The notes: a model not told the origin generated them from the letters alone. A DNA stretch of 64,000 bases from Heliocidaris erythrogramma (GCA_025617745.1 CM046868.1:18108615-18172614), one strand, 5' to 3'; positions 1-11,179 are shown, counted from the stretch's first letter. A program made the numbers and translations.

Positions 1-60
1 TTTCCCCTTAAGGCCCATGGACCAAATTTTGTCAGAATGAAGAGGTATGGGTGTAAATTC

Positions 61-400
61 TAGGAAAACTAGAAAACTACCCCCTGGAAAACTACCCCCG
101 GATAACTACCCCGGACAACTACCCCCGGACAACTACCCCCAGGACAATTACCCCCCCCCCCCGGAAAATTATCCACCCATAAAATGACGATTACCCCGCG
201 ATACCCCCATCCCCTGGAACAAATTTTTAGCCCCCGGACAACTACTCCCTGGACAATTACCCCTCCCCCCTCGGACAATGACCCCAGAATCAGGGGGTAG
301 TTGTCCGGTGGTAATTGTCCTGGGGGTAGTTGTCCTGGGGTAATAGTCTTGGGGGTAGTTGTCCTGGGGATAGTTGTCCTGGGGGTAGTTGGACGGGGGG
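61..400. repeat. C-rich inverted minisatellite, copy 1
   Basis: The left part (about 61-290) repeats a 14-16 bp unit of the type GGACAACTACCCCC. From about 295 the same unit runs in the opposite sense (TTGTCCTGGGGGTAG), so the block folds on itself about an axis near 290-300. C runs vary from 4 to 14. A sister copy at 11695-12222 shares the axis sequence (ACCCCAGAATC) and the stretch GACGATTACCCC, so this is a dispersed family and not a local expansion. Short reading frames across it are repeat translation, not genes. Confidence 0.85.
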
Positions 401-405
401 GGTGT

Positions 406-479
406 ACACTGCAAAAACAGGGGTGTTAAATTCAACACCATGGGTGTTAATTTCAACACTTTCCCGGTATCTACAGTGC
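406..479. repeat. small MITE-like hairpin
   Basis: The block starts ACACTGCAAAAA and ends with TACAGTG, an inverted pair (CACTGCA/TACAGTG). Inside are two near-palindromic GTGTTaAATTcAACAC blocks. It resembles in style the element at 12769-12885. The superfamily is not determined. Confidence 0.4.
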
Positions 480-789
480 GTATTAAAAAAACGCAACAAG
501 ATTTGATTTCAAATTTGTGAAGATTGTGTTAACTTTAGACCAAAGTGAGTAGCAACATCTTAAAACCACATATTTTATCTCCTCTTTCCAATGATATCTT
601 ATTTATTAATACACGGTCATGGATGGCTGAGTAATCATTCTTTTTGGACAATGGGTCAAATTGGACTTGGGACCAAGTTTAGACGCTGCAAGAATCAATG
701 CACCTTATCAGAAATGAACTTAACAAATGGAATAATGATATTAATAATCGCAACTTACCATTGTCTTCTTTCGGATATCTCTTTTTAAC
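480..789. other. no gene seen
   Basis: AT-rich sequence without a recognisable gene or repeat. Confidence 0.5.
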
Positions 790-951
790 ATTACATCCCA
801 TGCCCCTCAACATGGCCCCAATCCTTTCCACACAGAGATTAGCTCTTTTCTCCATCTCACGCACAGCCCTGCGAATCATTGGGGCTTGGTGGCGTAGAGC
901 TTCAAACTCATCAGTGATTCTTTGTCTCAGAGTTGCAATGTCAGGTGGAGG
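790..951 (-). pseudogene. Tc1/mariner-type transposase C-terminal remnant
   Basis: Read on the minus strand from 951, the translation begins PPPDIATLRQRITDEFEAL and continues through a block containing MIRRAVREMEKRANLCVERIG. This PP.D...LRQRI....(x)n..RR..R.M..R...C.E..G pattern is the C-terminal tail of DDE transposases of the IS630-Tc1-mariner superfamily, after the catalytic domain. No catalytic domain, start or terminal repeats are visible, so it is a fragment. Part of it recurs in inverted orientation at 972-1710. Confidence 0.6.
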
Positions 952-1015
952 TGTTCAAAGTGTTCATTACCCCTCCACCTGACATTGCAACTCTGAGACA
1001 AAGAATCACTGATGA

Positions 1016-1405
1016 TTAGTAAACGAAGAAGCTTGACTGGGGAGGAATTTTTAATTTGTAAACAAATCTTTCGGCATATTACTCCCAGTGTTAAAGATCG
1101 TATGCTCGATCTGTAATGAAAAACACAAGTCAGAAAAAATTGGAACCAGCGGGATTCGAACCTGTCATCTACTGCTTGCCGGGCAGCGACTTAACCACCA
1201 GGCTATTCTGGTTCACGGCCAAGTGGTTAAGTCGCTGCCCGGCAAGCAGTAGATGACAGGTTCGAATCCCGCTGGTTCCAATTTTTTCTGACTTGTGTTT
1301 TTCATTACAGATCGAGCATACGATCTTTAACACTGGGAGTAATATGCCGAAAGATTTGTTTACAAATTAAAAATTCCTCCCCAGTCAAGCTTCTTCGTTT
1401 ACTAA
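1016..1405. repeat. perfect palindrome, 183-bp arms, 24-bp loop
   Basis: Arms 1016-1198 and 1223-1405 are exact reverse complements by eye; the loop is 1199-1222. Each arm contains most of a tRNA-like sequence followed by the element arm. Such a structure would extrude as a cruciform and is hard to sequence, so a real hairpin and a read artefact both stay possible. Confidence 0.85.
1143..1214 (-). other. tRNA-like sequence (SINE-type head)
   Basis: 72 nt with a perfect 7-bp acceptor pairing GAACCAG/CTGGTTC, an A-box-like TAGCCTGGTGG and the B box GGTTCGAATCC. An anticodon stem CTGC/GCAG closes the loop CCGGCAA. It has C where U33 is expected and a poor T stem, and it sits inside a repeat, so it is tRNA-derived and not a working tRNA gene. 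The same 72 nt recurs at 56754-56825. Confidence 0.7.
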
Positions 1406-1495
1406 CCATTGTATACGGCGGACCGTTTGAATATTAATGAGTCAGAAAGAAGAGGATCTTGGGTATTTGATTCTAGTTCGTCGTGACTTGACCGT

Positions 1496-1571
1496 GAACC
1501 AGAATAGCCTGGTGGTTAATTAAGTCGCTGCCCGGCAAGCAGTAGATGACAGGTTCGAATCCCGCTGGTTC
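1496..1571 (+). other. tRNA-like sequence, second full copy
   Basis: Same tRNA-like segment on the plus strand, with acceptor strands at 1496-1502 and 1565-1571 and a B box between. A 4-base TTAA-type expansion in the D-loop region makes it 76 nt. It belongs to the third unit of the compound insertion. Confidence 0.65.
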
Positions 1572-1711
1572 CAATTTTTTCTGACTTGTGTTTTTCATTA
1601 CAGATCGAGCATACGATCTTTAACACTGGGAGTAATATGCCGAAAGATTTGTTTACAAATTAAAAATCACTGATGAGTTTGAAGCTCTACGCCACCAAGC
1701 CCCAATGATTA

Positions 1712-2420
1712 AACATTTCATTCAGGACTTTATTTTGATTCGTGCGAAGCTCTAATAGGCGCGCTATATATTGTTGATGCTATTGTTAAGTTGATGCGAA
1801 GCATAAATTATCAGTGGTAGGTTAGGTTTTGAAGTTGAAACAGTAAGATCCAGACAACTAGTTCCGCATAACGACCTATATCATATCAAAGCTGAATATC
1901 TCCTCTTTTTCATGGTATAATCAGCTAAGCACATGAAATGTCGAGCGAACTTTTATTATAAACTTTTCATTCAGGACGTAATTTTGATACGTTCGAAGCT
2001 CTCATAGGCGCGCTATTGTTGATGCGGAGCGTAAATTATTTGCGGCAGGTCGCGTCTTGAAGTTAAAACAGTAAGATCCAGGCAACTAGTTCCGCATAAC
2101 GAGCTATATCATGTAAAAGCTGAATATCTCCTCTTTTTCATGGTATAATCAGCTAAGCATATGAAATGTCGAGCGAACTTTTATTAAACTTTTCATTCAG
2201 GACTTCATTTTGAGTCGTTCGCGCTATTGTTGATGCTATTGTTAAGTTGTTGCGAAGCGTATAATTCAGTGGTAGGTTAAGTTTTGAAGTTGAAGCAGTA
2301 AGATTTAGACAACGAGTTCCGTATGGTATAATCAGCTAAGCATAAATTATGAAATGTCGAGCGAACTTTTATTAAACTTTTCTTTCAGGACGTAATTTTG
2401 AGTTTCTCGAAGTGTTGCGC
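1712..2420 (+). repeat. three-unit satellite-like tandem repeat
   Basis: Units begin with a TTTCATTCAGGAC-type sequence at about 1714, 1963, 2189 and (partial) 2377. Shared internal marks include CTAGTTCCGCATAACGA, CTCCTCTTTTTCATGG and GAAATGTCGAGCGAAC. Unit length falls from about 250 to 226 to 188 bp, by internal deletions. No coding potential. Confidence 0.8.
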
Positions 2421-3701
2421 TTCAGAACGCTGCTCGCGAATTTATACATGAAAGCATTCGATTTTGCAGAACTAGTCTAAACTATTATTGCTTTGCCCTG
2501 TAGACTTCAAGACGAACGAAATAATCCATTATTAAAGACCTTTTTCAAACCTCCATAAATTCCTCAACCAGGGAGTAAATTCTGTTAAACCATGTTTTTC
2601 ATTTTGATTTTTTTTTTCCTTTTTCGATTGGACGTTTCGGCGACACCTTAATTGGGTATTCATCCAACAGGTTTCTGTGACAATGTAAATCTAGCGAAAA
2701 GAAATATCCCACCCTATTTTATTTTAGCCTAAATAGAGAGAAGAAGAAAAAAAAAAGTCATTGGCGACAATAGTCAAATATGACTGATTGCCAATTAACA
2801 TTAACGAAAGAAGAAGAAGAAGCTGAACTTGTGGTCGCCAGATTCAAGGAGCAGTCGACAACTACGAGTATAAAATCGCCTTATCCATGATTTTTTTTCA
2901 GTGCTATTATTTATTTTCTCTGTCAAATCAAATACAAATTGTACAAATCATTTATAACAAAAATTGTACCTAATTATCATTCATAACGAAACTGGATGCA
3001 TTATACATTGATATTTTGACTTAAACATAGATTGCAGTATAATATGAGGGAAAAATGTACATTTTATAAACTGTTTAGAAAACATAATATTTGCATAGGC
3101 CTATATGATCAAAGAATGTAGTTTTTAGTGAAAAATGTTGTGTTATCCCATCATCCCCCCCCCCCCGAAAAAAGGACAACTGCAGTCAAACATTTTTCCG
3201 TGATCTGATCTGACCATCGATCTCCGTCTACGATTTTTTATTTCTTTTTCTTCTTCTTCTCATTTCTTCCTTTTCTATTTTACTCTTCATTTTTATATTT
3301 TTCCCCCTTTTTTATCATAATAAAGACTATCGTTACTTATTTTTATTATTATGTAATTTGGCACAATGATACTGCATGTGAATATATTTGTTCGTGTATT
3401 TTACCTTGATTATTGTGAAAATGTTATTTTGAAAAAGGAAGTAATAAAAGATTCTTTAAAACACCCCAAAAAATGGATCCGCTCTCCACTTTTATGATAT
3501 CCAGTAGCTAGGCCTAGGCGTAAGTACGTGTTTTCACTTCCCTTCCAGAAAATTAGATATCTTTTCTTCACTAGCAGATGTTGTGGTATTTCCTTTTATC
3601 TCTCCATTGTTTTTATTGTTGTTTTTGTTGAAATGTAGAATGTCAATAAACAAGCGTCAAATAGGAAAGTGAAGGGAAGTGCTGCAAGGTGACAAGATTA
3701 C
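2421..3701. other. no gene seen
   Basis: AT-rich DNA with short homopolymer and GAA-type tracts. Nothing recognisable. Confidence 0.5.
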
Positions 3702-3744
3702 AAATGATAATAATGATGATGATAATAATAATAATAGTAATAAA

Positions 3745-3784
<40 letters not shown>

Positions 3785-3785
3785 T
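3702..3785. repeat. (AAT)n microsatellite
   Basis: About 84 bp of AAT/GAT triplets, longest pure run at the right end. The minus-strand frame reads poly-isoleucine and is spurious. Confidence 0.9.
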
Positions 3786-3786
3786 A

Positions 3787-4984
3787 TTTTAATACAGTGG
3801 TTACAGTGACTGTCAGATAATCTATGTAACATGAGAAAACAGACATTTTATTTCAAATAATAAGTATACCTACTGTGATATGACAGCACAACACTGAAGT
3901 GAACATTCTTGTATATCAATCTGCTCCCACCAAATCCGTCATTCCTTTTAATGGATTACAATGCTTCAGATCAACGCCCTCACAGTGCTTTCGCAGCTTT
4001 CAAACTGGCCCTTCTCTCACCGTTATCCTGGGTTCTGAATGTTATTTCGATGTATAACAGATTTATTTCTTACATAATTATGTATACATGACATGTATAC
4101 AGGGGTGGAATAAAGATTCTATATAAGGCCGGGCTGACACTGTTGCCAAAAAACCCAAACAACTCTGAAACAAGTTTTAGATGCCTGTTTTGGTCTAATA
4201 TTTGAAAGGGGTGGGGCACGAGAAAACAGTTATGGGGAATATTTTGTGTGTGCACATGAGGTATGCTAGACTGGGTTAAAAGGGGCAAGCTCCCCCCCCC
4301 CCCCCCCCCCGGCCCCATCCGCCAATGTAGGTGTAAAACTCCCATCTCCCTGGTGTATGTTACCTGTAATATAGGCCTAGAGATGAAAACATATAGAGAT
4401 GCTATATTAAAACTTCTGTTCCAATAATCTCTATGGTTAAACGCCATCTTGAGTTATTATTGGAACACAGTTTTAGTGCACAACTTATAGGCATACATAT
4501 TATATTAAGAAAGTTGTGAAGCAGTCCAATATGAATGACCTAAAATCATGATTAGATCAAACAATCTACTCTACGGTGAGTTGTTTCTGAGACCGATACT
4601 CTCTTATTATGGAAAACACTTTTTGTTAGAGACCTAGAATTATTTGCTCTAAAAAGTCAAATGTTAAATCTAGGTTGGAGGGGTGACAACATTTTCAAAA
4701 TGGTAAATGAACACTTTTAACATGCTGAATCCAACCTTTAAACTATTAAATCCAGCTATCTTTCAGATTATTGATAACTCATTTTGCTTTTTTTTTTAAT
4801 ACTATTTTGGTAAATTTGCCATTGGTTCTTGGATCTTGACCCGTATGCACCCCTTTTTGTGTTCATTGTCACTCATTAATTACGATAAAATATGACTAGC
4901 CTAATTGGTCATTATACTTAATGGTGATTAAACTTTATGAAAAGATTTAACACTTTTACAGTACCGGTCATTTGTGGTGGGTGT
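3787..4984. other. no gene seen; C19 tract
   Basis: No gene found. A pure run of 19 C lies at 4292-4310, one of many long C/G homopolymers in the window. Confidence 0.5.
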
Positions 4985-5212
4985 TTAATACACATCGCTT
5001 GTATATAATACGCGAATTTGTATCCAACTTGTTTATTTTTTTTCTTATAAGATCATTTGCATATTTAAAATTTTGTATTGTATATACAAGTCTGTATCCG
5101 TGTATTTTATTACTTTAGATTGTTTGTTTAAAAAATGTCACAATTCAGTCTATACGGCTGCGAAGAAATTTTAATAAATAAACTTCCCATTTCAATTACA
5201 ATTACAATAATG
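4985..5212 (+). repeat. possible LINE 3' tail
   Basis: AT-rich block with TGTATTGTATATACAAGT-like text, ending AATAAATAAAC then short ATTACA repeats, in the style of CR1/L2-like LINE 3' ends. No reverse transcriptase sequence is attached. Called by style only. Confidence 0.3.
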
Positions 5213-6529
5213 ATCAGACCACTTGGATAATACAGAAACTTGGTGTAGATATTTGATAACGAACTAGATATACCCCGTATAGACGAAACGAAATTAGACG
5301 AACTGGATATAAGACGAATTTACATTGGACCAAAGGGCAATGAAGCTGTGTGGGCGGGGGTAATTACAGAGATCATTTAACAAATTATCTACATTTATTC
5401 AGATATGTTGAACAAGAAGCTGTCTAGAATAATGGACAATATTCCTTTATGCATACTACTCATTCCAAACACAATCGTGAAATTAGTGTCCAATGATTTC
5501 CCCGACCATGACATGATGATCTTGACAGCGATTTGGTAGATAGGCCCCCGTCATCATTGTCTCAAACCTCGCCATTTTTCCACGTCGCCCCCTAAAAAGC
5601 TCGTTAAAGAGGTGACGAAAACAATTACAAGGTGTCGTTGGAATTTGCCCCTTCGACGAAGCCATCCTGACACGATCTGGTTGATTAAATCTCTTTAAGC
5701 ATGTTTAAGGTGAATATATTTCCGTCTTTATGCCTGATATATCACCAAACGATGTTTTCTTCGTTTTGCGATAACAAATGCAATTCTTTACACTGACATC
5801 AAACGTGCGAAAAAGGATATTGAAAAACGGACATTAATTTTACGCTACATTGCCAATATTCCCATTTCCTCAATGATTGTGTCTCGTCACACCGTGTGAG
5901 ACATTTAAAAAAAAAAAGAAAGAAAGAAAGAAGAAGGATATCCATTTTCAACCTCAAGTTTCTTTGAGATCACACCAGACAGACTAAGTCTAACGATTAA
6001 AATTGTAGCCATTTTGTTCTCTTTTAATTTCATAGACTGAGTAAGCATTGTCAAAGATGGCTTAGCAATAGAACTTTGTCCCAAACATACCAGACTGATT
6101 ACCTCCCAGGACTTGGATATATGTTGTCTGCCTAAGGTTTGGCTAAATAGTCAAAATCAAACTATTGTTACCAAGTTTAACATGGTAAAACATGGGCGGA
6201 TGCTGGGGCCTCAACCCCGGCCCCGCATGGAGGAAAATACCCGAACTATGAAAGACAAACCCATTGAAGGGTAATACAGTTTGTTTTGTTTGTCTTTAGA
6301 GAGAAAGAGAGAGAGAGAGAGAGATATGTTCGTTTATTTATTTATTATTTTATTGTTCTTGTCGTTGATTTCGCTTATAGAATCCTTGGTCCGCCATTAT
6401 TTACTTTGCATTCATTTTACTTCTGTAGTTTCAACGGGGGGGGGGGGGGGGGGGGGGTACATAATTCAGTACAAAATTCCTATATCAGAGGGTTTATAAT
6501 TCCAGAATTGAAATACATGTAGGTCCATA
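5213..6529. other. no gene seen; GA and G22 tracts
   Basis: No gene found. Contains (GA)n near 6300-6325 and 22 G at 6436-6457. Confidence 0.5.
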
Positions 6530-6785
6530 ATTCTGAACATTTTTCTGCATTACTCCGAAGATTCGAAATTCCCAAGGTTCGTTTATCCGAAGGTTCGTAT
6601 GAATTATAAAATATAGTTCAATAATTCAAGAAATGATTCAGGATTCAGTATTCCGAAGATTGGTCATTCAGAAAATGATATAGGGCTCTATTGCATAATT
6701 CGGAATTATGAACCCTATTTTGATTTCGGAATTACGAACCCTATTTTATTTTTGGAATCAGGATCCCTATTTAATTTCATCCGCA
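6530..6785. repeat. degenerate AT-rich minisatellite
   Basis: Loose repetition of a unit of about 23 bp with TTCGGAATTACGAACCC and ATTCCGAAGGTTCG motifs. Units are well diverged. Followed by 17 C at 6844-6860. Confidence 0.6.
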
Positions 6786-7068
6786 GAAAAAAAGGGTTAT
6801 TCAAGGAGGTTTGTGTGTAAATATGAGACTCTGTGATATTGAGCCCCCCCCCCCCCCCCCAACCTCCGTCTGTGCCCCCTGTTCAACAAGTCTGGCAACG
6901 CCAGTGCCCGTGGCGATAGAAAACGTGTTTATGGCCAATAATGGAACAAAATGATACCAATTGTTATTAATAGCTTCAATTCGTCATAAATACTTGTATG
7001 ACTTGCGGGCAAATCCGAACCAGGCTTCCCACACAGTTACTCTTATTATGGCAAAAGAAAAAAGAAAA

Positions 7069-7110
7069 GTGCACGTTGCCCCAAGAACTCGTGAGCATTT
7101 CACGTGGCGT
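7069..7110 (+). repeat. dispersed 42-bp repeat, copy A
   Basis: Begins GTGCACGTTGCCCCAAGAAC and ends CACGTGGCGT. The same 42 bp with a few changes occurs at 10810-10851 and 13981-14022. Copies A and C also share a CCTGACCCA block about 30-45 bp downstream, so they are remnants of a longer unnamed element. Confidence 0.75.
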
Positions 7111-7175
7111 AACAATCACCGTGTTCTCCGTTTGGCGTATAGTTTCCTGACCCATTAACTTTATTTTGTGCGGAA

Positions 7176-7545
7176 ACATAATTATGCAAAAACATAGAGA
7201 GAAAAGAAATAAAGAAAGAAGAAGGCCAGCTTCATCTTTGTGAACTATTCAATAAAGATATTAAAGGTGTACTTTCTCTTATTTGTATATAGAAACATAA
7301 TTTTGCGAGTATATAAAAGGAAATGAAGAAAGAAAGTAAGAAAGAACAAGAATTGAACTCAATTTCAGCACCATATTGAAACCCAACTTCATCTTTGTGA
7401 ACTGTTCATGAAAGATATTTAGGGGTATTTTATAATTTTTAAGAGGTAAAATGATTATGCAAGAACACACAAAAGAGAAAGAAAGAACAAGAAAAGAATT
7501 GTTCAATTTCAGCACCATCTATCCAACTTTCATCTTTGTGAAGTA
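7176..7545 (+). repeat. three-unit tandem repeat
   Basis: Units start at about 7176, 7292 and 7448 with AACATAATTATGCAA-like text and carry a GA-rich middle and CTTCATCTTTGTGAACT (7229, 7386, 7524 region). Unit length is about 115-155 bp. Non-coding. Confidence 0.7.
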
Positions 7546-9118
7546 CACGTGTACTCAGTGAATGGAGGGTGTGGCATCAGAGGCCTACTTGTCAAGGAAA
7601 CAAAATACCATTCATAATCTATAGTTCGATACTAAGGAAACAAACATTATTTCAAGTGCATTTTCTTTGGTCGAAAGTTATTCCCTATTTATTTTTTTTT
7701 AAGGAATATAAACTGCAGCCTCAGTAAACAAGTGGTAGTGAAATCAGTTGCAAAAAATACTTAGAGATAACATAATGATAGCACATAGTTTTAAAAAATG
7801 GTATATCCACACAGAATGATTATTTTTTCTTTTACTAATGACTACTTTTGCAAAAGAGAAATAAACTTCATACATGTCACATGGGAATTACAAAACAAGG
7901 GAGGTACTATTTCAACATAATGGGTCAACTTACATCAGCAATGAAAAAACAGAGAGAGAGAGAGAGAGAGAGTACCGATAGATGAGCAGGTTGTCTTTTG
8001 AGAGCGTGTGTTGCGACACACACCCTTTCTGCCCCCACCTTCCCCCCACGGGGATTCGTTATAAGATTAGGTGATTTTGTTTGATCGTTTAGCTACCATC
8101 ATTAAAATTTAATGTGAAATATTACAACATTTAACATCAAAATTAATCACGAAAACTGAAAAATGGCATATAAGTGATTTATACAAAATTTACCTGTTTC
8201 TCAAAAAGACTCATAGTAGTGAGAGTTTTTTTGTCGCCAGTTGTCCAAAAGTCGCTCAGTGGGGTGGGGGTGGGGGTGTTGACAAGCCAAAAAAAACAAA
8301 CAAACTAAAAACTAAAACAAAAAAGGGGGAGAATCTATACCTTAAAACTTTGTTGGGGGGGGGGCGGTAGTCTGCCTCTTTGCCCCCCCCCCCCCCCCCC
8401 ATTGGGTACGCTAGTGGTAGTGCATATTTAACGGTGCATAGCTGCATGAGTATAAACAAAATCAGTGGCAAAAGCCATTAATTGCTTTAAAAAGTTTGAT
8501 TGCATAAAATATTTTACGCAACCTAACCAAAGACCATTAAACAAATTTAAAAATGAAATAAAATTAAAAATAAAAACGTAATATAAAAGCTTTTGTAAAT
8601 ATCCTTGAAATTATAACTACCTTTAAATGAAATAATATTTGTTAACGTCCTTCTAAAATTGCGTAAACTATGAGGCGTGCATTTTTGTCACTTCGTTCTG
8701 TTTGGCGACCTGTTGCCTAATTTTAGATTATGAAAATCATATTCTTATAAAATAAGGAAAGACGTCATAATAGAGTACTCGTTAGCGCACCCTTGAGATG
8801 ATTGTTTGTGTTATGGAATGGTATAATGTCTGGTACTTGAAGCACTGCGACACAGTGACGAGTAATATGTTTTTATAATGAATTACGACGTCTTGGGAAA
8901 ACTCTTTTACTTATATATCTATTGCAACATATTTACAGAGGATAAACATGATCAGTAAAAGCTGTTTTACATCATGGTTAAAAAACATTATGTACAAAAC
9001 AGGACAATCAGAACAATCATATTAAGGCGTATTATGATTAAGGCGATCAGGGAAAAAATCACAGTGAGGTAGAGAAAAGGAGGATGGGAGAAGGGAGAAA
9101 GATGGAAACTGTAGCTCG
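7546..9118. other. no gene seen; GA, G and C tracts
   Basis: Contains (GA)n at about 7950-7972, G10 at 8355-8364 and C18 at 8383-8400 next to GGGTACGCTAGTGG. A related ACTAGCGTAGCGG text flanks another C run near 27770-27820. Confidence 0.5.
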
Positions 9119-9190
9119 GTGTCGTACTCGAGTGGTTTAAATACTTGCCTGAAAATGAGAAGATCGTGGGTTCGATCCCCGGCACGACAC
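9119..9190 (+). mobile_element. tRNA-derived SINE head
   Basis: 72 nt with a perfect 7-bp acceptor pair GTGTCGT/ACGACAC, an A-box-like CGAGTGGTTTAA and the B box GGTTCGATCCC. A T8 run follows at about 9200. The AGATCGTGGGTTCGATCCCC text is typical of tRNA-derived SINEs. The anticodon arm is poor, so a working tRNA gene is unlikely. Confidence 0.6.
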
Positions 9191-9247
9191 TTCATTGCCT
9201 TTTTTTTAAACCGTACATATTTTTAATAAAGGTATTTTGCATATTGA

Positions 9248-9480
9248 CAATATTTTTAAAATAAAAACGACAAAGAAGACATAAGACTATTCGACACATA
9301 TATTATATTATATTATATTATATTATATTGTTAACTGTTCATGTTATTTAGTATTATGTAATCTGAATGTATATATAGCACCGTCTCTGTTGTAAAAAAA
9401 TCAGGCTGATGATGGAGTATGACTCCGAAACATCTTCCGTTTTAAAATTTATGTCTTCTTAGTCGTTTTTATTTTTAAGT
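9248..9480 (+). mobile_element. small inverted-repeat element with a decayed hammerhead-like motif
   Basis: Arms at about 9252-9286 and 9448-9478 are near reverse complements (AAAACGAC.AAGAAGACATAA). Between them lie a (TATAT)n stretch and, at 9403-9437, CTGATGA + T + GGAG/CTCC helix + GAA + ACAT + C. This matches the layout of the better motifs at 19462, 51583 and 57455, but helix I pairs weakly. It may be a solo PLE end or a retrozyme-like non-autonomous relic. Confidence 0.5.
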
Positions 9481-9539
9481 TACTATCGTGTCGTTCTTTT
9501 GGAAATATTGATAATAATAAACCTTCTCTTTTTCCTGAT

Positions 9540-10299
9540 TTCCCATCTTTTCCCTTCCTTTCCCTTTTTTGTGGGGGGGGGGTCAAAATCTGGGATCCGT
9601 ATTTGGTTTAACTTCCACATCACAAACAAAAATCGAGAACTAGTTACATTATAAATCATCTTTCACAACACACAAACAAACGAAAATGATGATGTGAATG
9701 AAACTGACCAAGGGCGAAGACAGAAATTGATCGGGGGGGGGGGGGAGGCACAAAATGTCCATCTAAATTTCTAAAATATATATGACCACGCGTGAAATGA
9801 TTGACAAGTTAGCACCCTAGAGGGGTTATGGGCAGAAGAATATCGCTACCACTGCTACTCATAAGTGCTTTTATCATGTTTATACAGATAATGATCTGCA
9901 ACAAGTGGGGTGGGGGGGGGGGGAAGTACGCATCATTTGTCATGATGTTTTGCCCCATTTTTTATTCTTAATAATGGAATGAATCCTATGAGCGGGGTAA
10001 TAATATTATCTGTAAAGCGCATAGAGACGTACGTACATAATCCATTTAATCTCCAAATGAAATTAATATTAAATAAATAAAATAAAATAAAATAAATAAA
10101 ACAATAAATAAAAATAAAATAAATAAATAAATAAATAAATGAAAATAATGGCAGTCCTTCTACCGCTAATGATTTTATATGTTATGAATTACAATAATTT
10201 GACAATTTATCATTTCGTGTTTGTTTTTGAAAAATAATTGTTACATATACATGTACTTGTTTATGATTCAATGTCAAAGAGTACTCTTGTATTTTATTT
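9540..10299. other. no gene seen; homopolymers and AT repeats
   Basis: G runs near 9577, 9735 and 9910; AAAT/AATA-type repeats at 10065-10145 preceded by GTAAAGCGCATAGAGACG, a text often found at the 3' end of marine-invertebrate short repeats. Confidence 0.45.
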
Positions 10300-10385
10300 A
10301 ATATACATTACCGAAAATGTTGTACTAATATCAATGCAGAAGAAAATAAATCAAATCAAATCAAAATCAAAATAAATTAATTGAA
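10300..10385 (+). repeat. possible LINE 3' tail
   Basis: TGTACTAATATCAATGCAG then (AAATC)n: a short A-rich simple-repeat tail such as LINE copies end with. No coding part remains. Confidence 0.35.
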
Positions 10386-11179
10386 TACAGGGTGTATTTA
10401 AAAAATAATGATATAATAATAATATGAAAATTTCATTCTAAATGATAATAAAATGGAGAGACCCAATATATGTCAATGTCAGACATTTTCAATTTAGCCC
10501 TATTGATAAGTCTATGGTTTTCCATTTTATCATTTCAACTCCGAAAATTAATAATATATTCTTTTAAACTCCAGGTCACACTTTTGAAATTACTACTGCT
10601 TTTGGGATAGACGAGTAAATAAATTCAAATTCGTACCTAAATAGCAATACCTGAAGACGGCGATAGAATTCACGTGGAAATATTCAGTCTTTCTTGCCTT
10701 TTTTTAAAGCTTTTGTTTGAACACTTTGGAAATTTTTTATTTGAAGTCATAAATTTTATTATAATCAGGCACATGTAAACAAAGCCTTGCGCAGGGTATT
10801 CCATTGTTAGTGCACGTTGCCCCAACAACTCGTGAGCTTTGCACGTGGCGTTTTTACTCAAGGTGCTAGTGTCCAAATTGACTTGTTTCGATGAAAATAG
10901 GGCAGGGAAAACAAAGGAAACAAATTCATCTCAACAAACTTTCAATGAAACCCTAACTGCGTTGACTATTAAATGCTTTCATGGGCATTAGTATGTAGGG
11001 CGTAACGCGCTAAGATTTATAAAATGAATAAATCAATCATTTCTAGCTTTACCTCAAACTTCGAACGTGGAAACAATTGATTATGTTCAATTAAAACAAA
11101 ATTGAGTAAAAAAAACAAACAGCAACACACATAAGAAGAATTAAAAACTAAAATCAAATGTGAAAGTAAAACTTTAAAA
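10386..11179. other. no gene seen apart from a 42-bp repeat
   Basis: AT-rich sequence. Holds copy B of the dispersed 42-bp repeat (10810-10851). Confidence 0.5.
10810..10851 (+). repeat. dispersed 42-bp repeat, copy B
   Basis: Same unit as 7069-7110, differing at about three positions. Its flanks do not match the other two copies. Confidence 0.7.

Larger units (their letters stand above)
1016..1666. mobile_element. compound insertion of tRNA-like/inverted-repeat element
   Basis: Insertion flanked by direct repeats TCACTGATGA at 1006-1015 and 1667-1676 (two further A residues also match). It holds three partial units of one element: an inverted pair forming a palindrome (1016-1405), then a third unit (1406-1666) that includes a unique segment also present in the copy at 56678-57003. 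The unit is: arm starting GTAAACGAAGAAGCTTGA, unique segment, 72-nt tRNA-like part, T-rich linker, and an opposing arm. The end at 1666 is A-rich (ATTAAAAA). A target duplication of 10-12 bp suits target-primed retroposition better than cut-and-paste. Confidence 0.65.
874..1710. repeat. 78-bp-arm palindrome carrying an insertion
   Basis: Left arm 874-951; right arm 972-1015 plus 1677-1710; native spacer only 20 bp (952-971). The arms look identical. A near-perfect palindrome with a very short spacer suggests template switching in replication, or a read or assembly artefact. Confidence 0.75.
972..1710 (+). pseudogene. inverted copy of the transposase tail, split by an insertion
   Basis: Bases 972-1015 and 1677-1710 together reproduce, in the other orientation, the transposase tail at 874-951 without a mismatch that I can see. 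The 651-bp insertion 1016-1666 and one copy of its target duplication (1667-1676) separate the two pieces. The palindrome therefore formed before the insertion. Confidence 0.7.

Noticed and set aside
1667-1690. CTGATGAGTTTGAAGC as a hammerhead core
   Set aside because: No helix II can form; it is transposase coding sequence plus target duplication.
9119-9190. Functional tRNA gene
   Set aside because: The acceptor and B box are good but the anticodon arm does not fold properly, and the text matches SINE heads.
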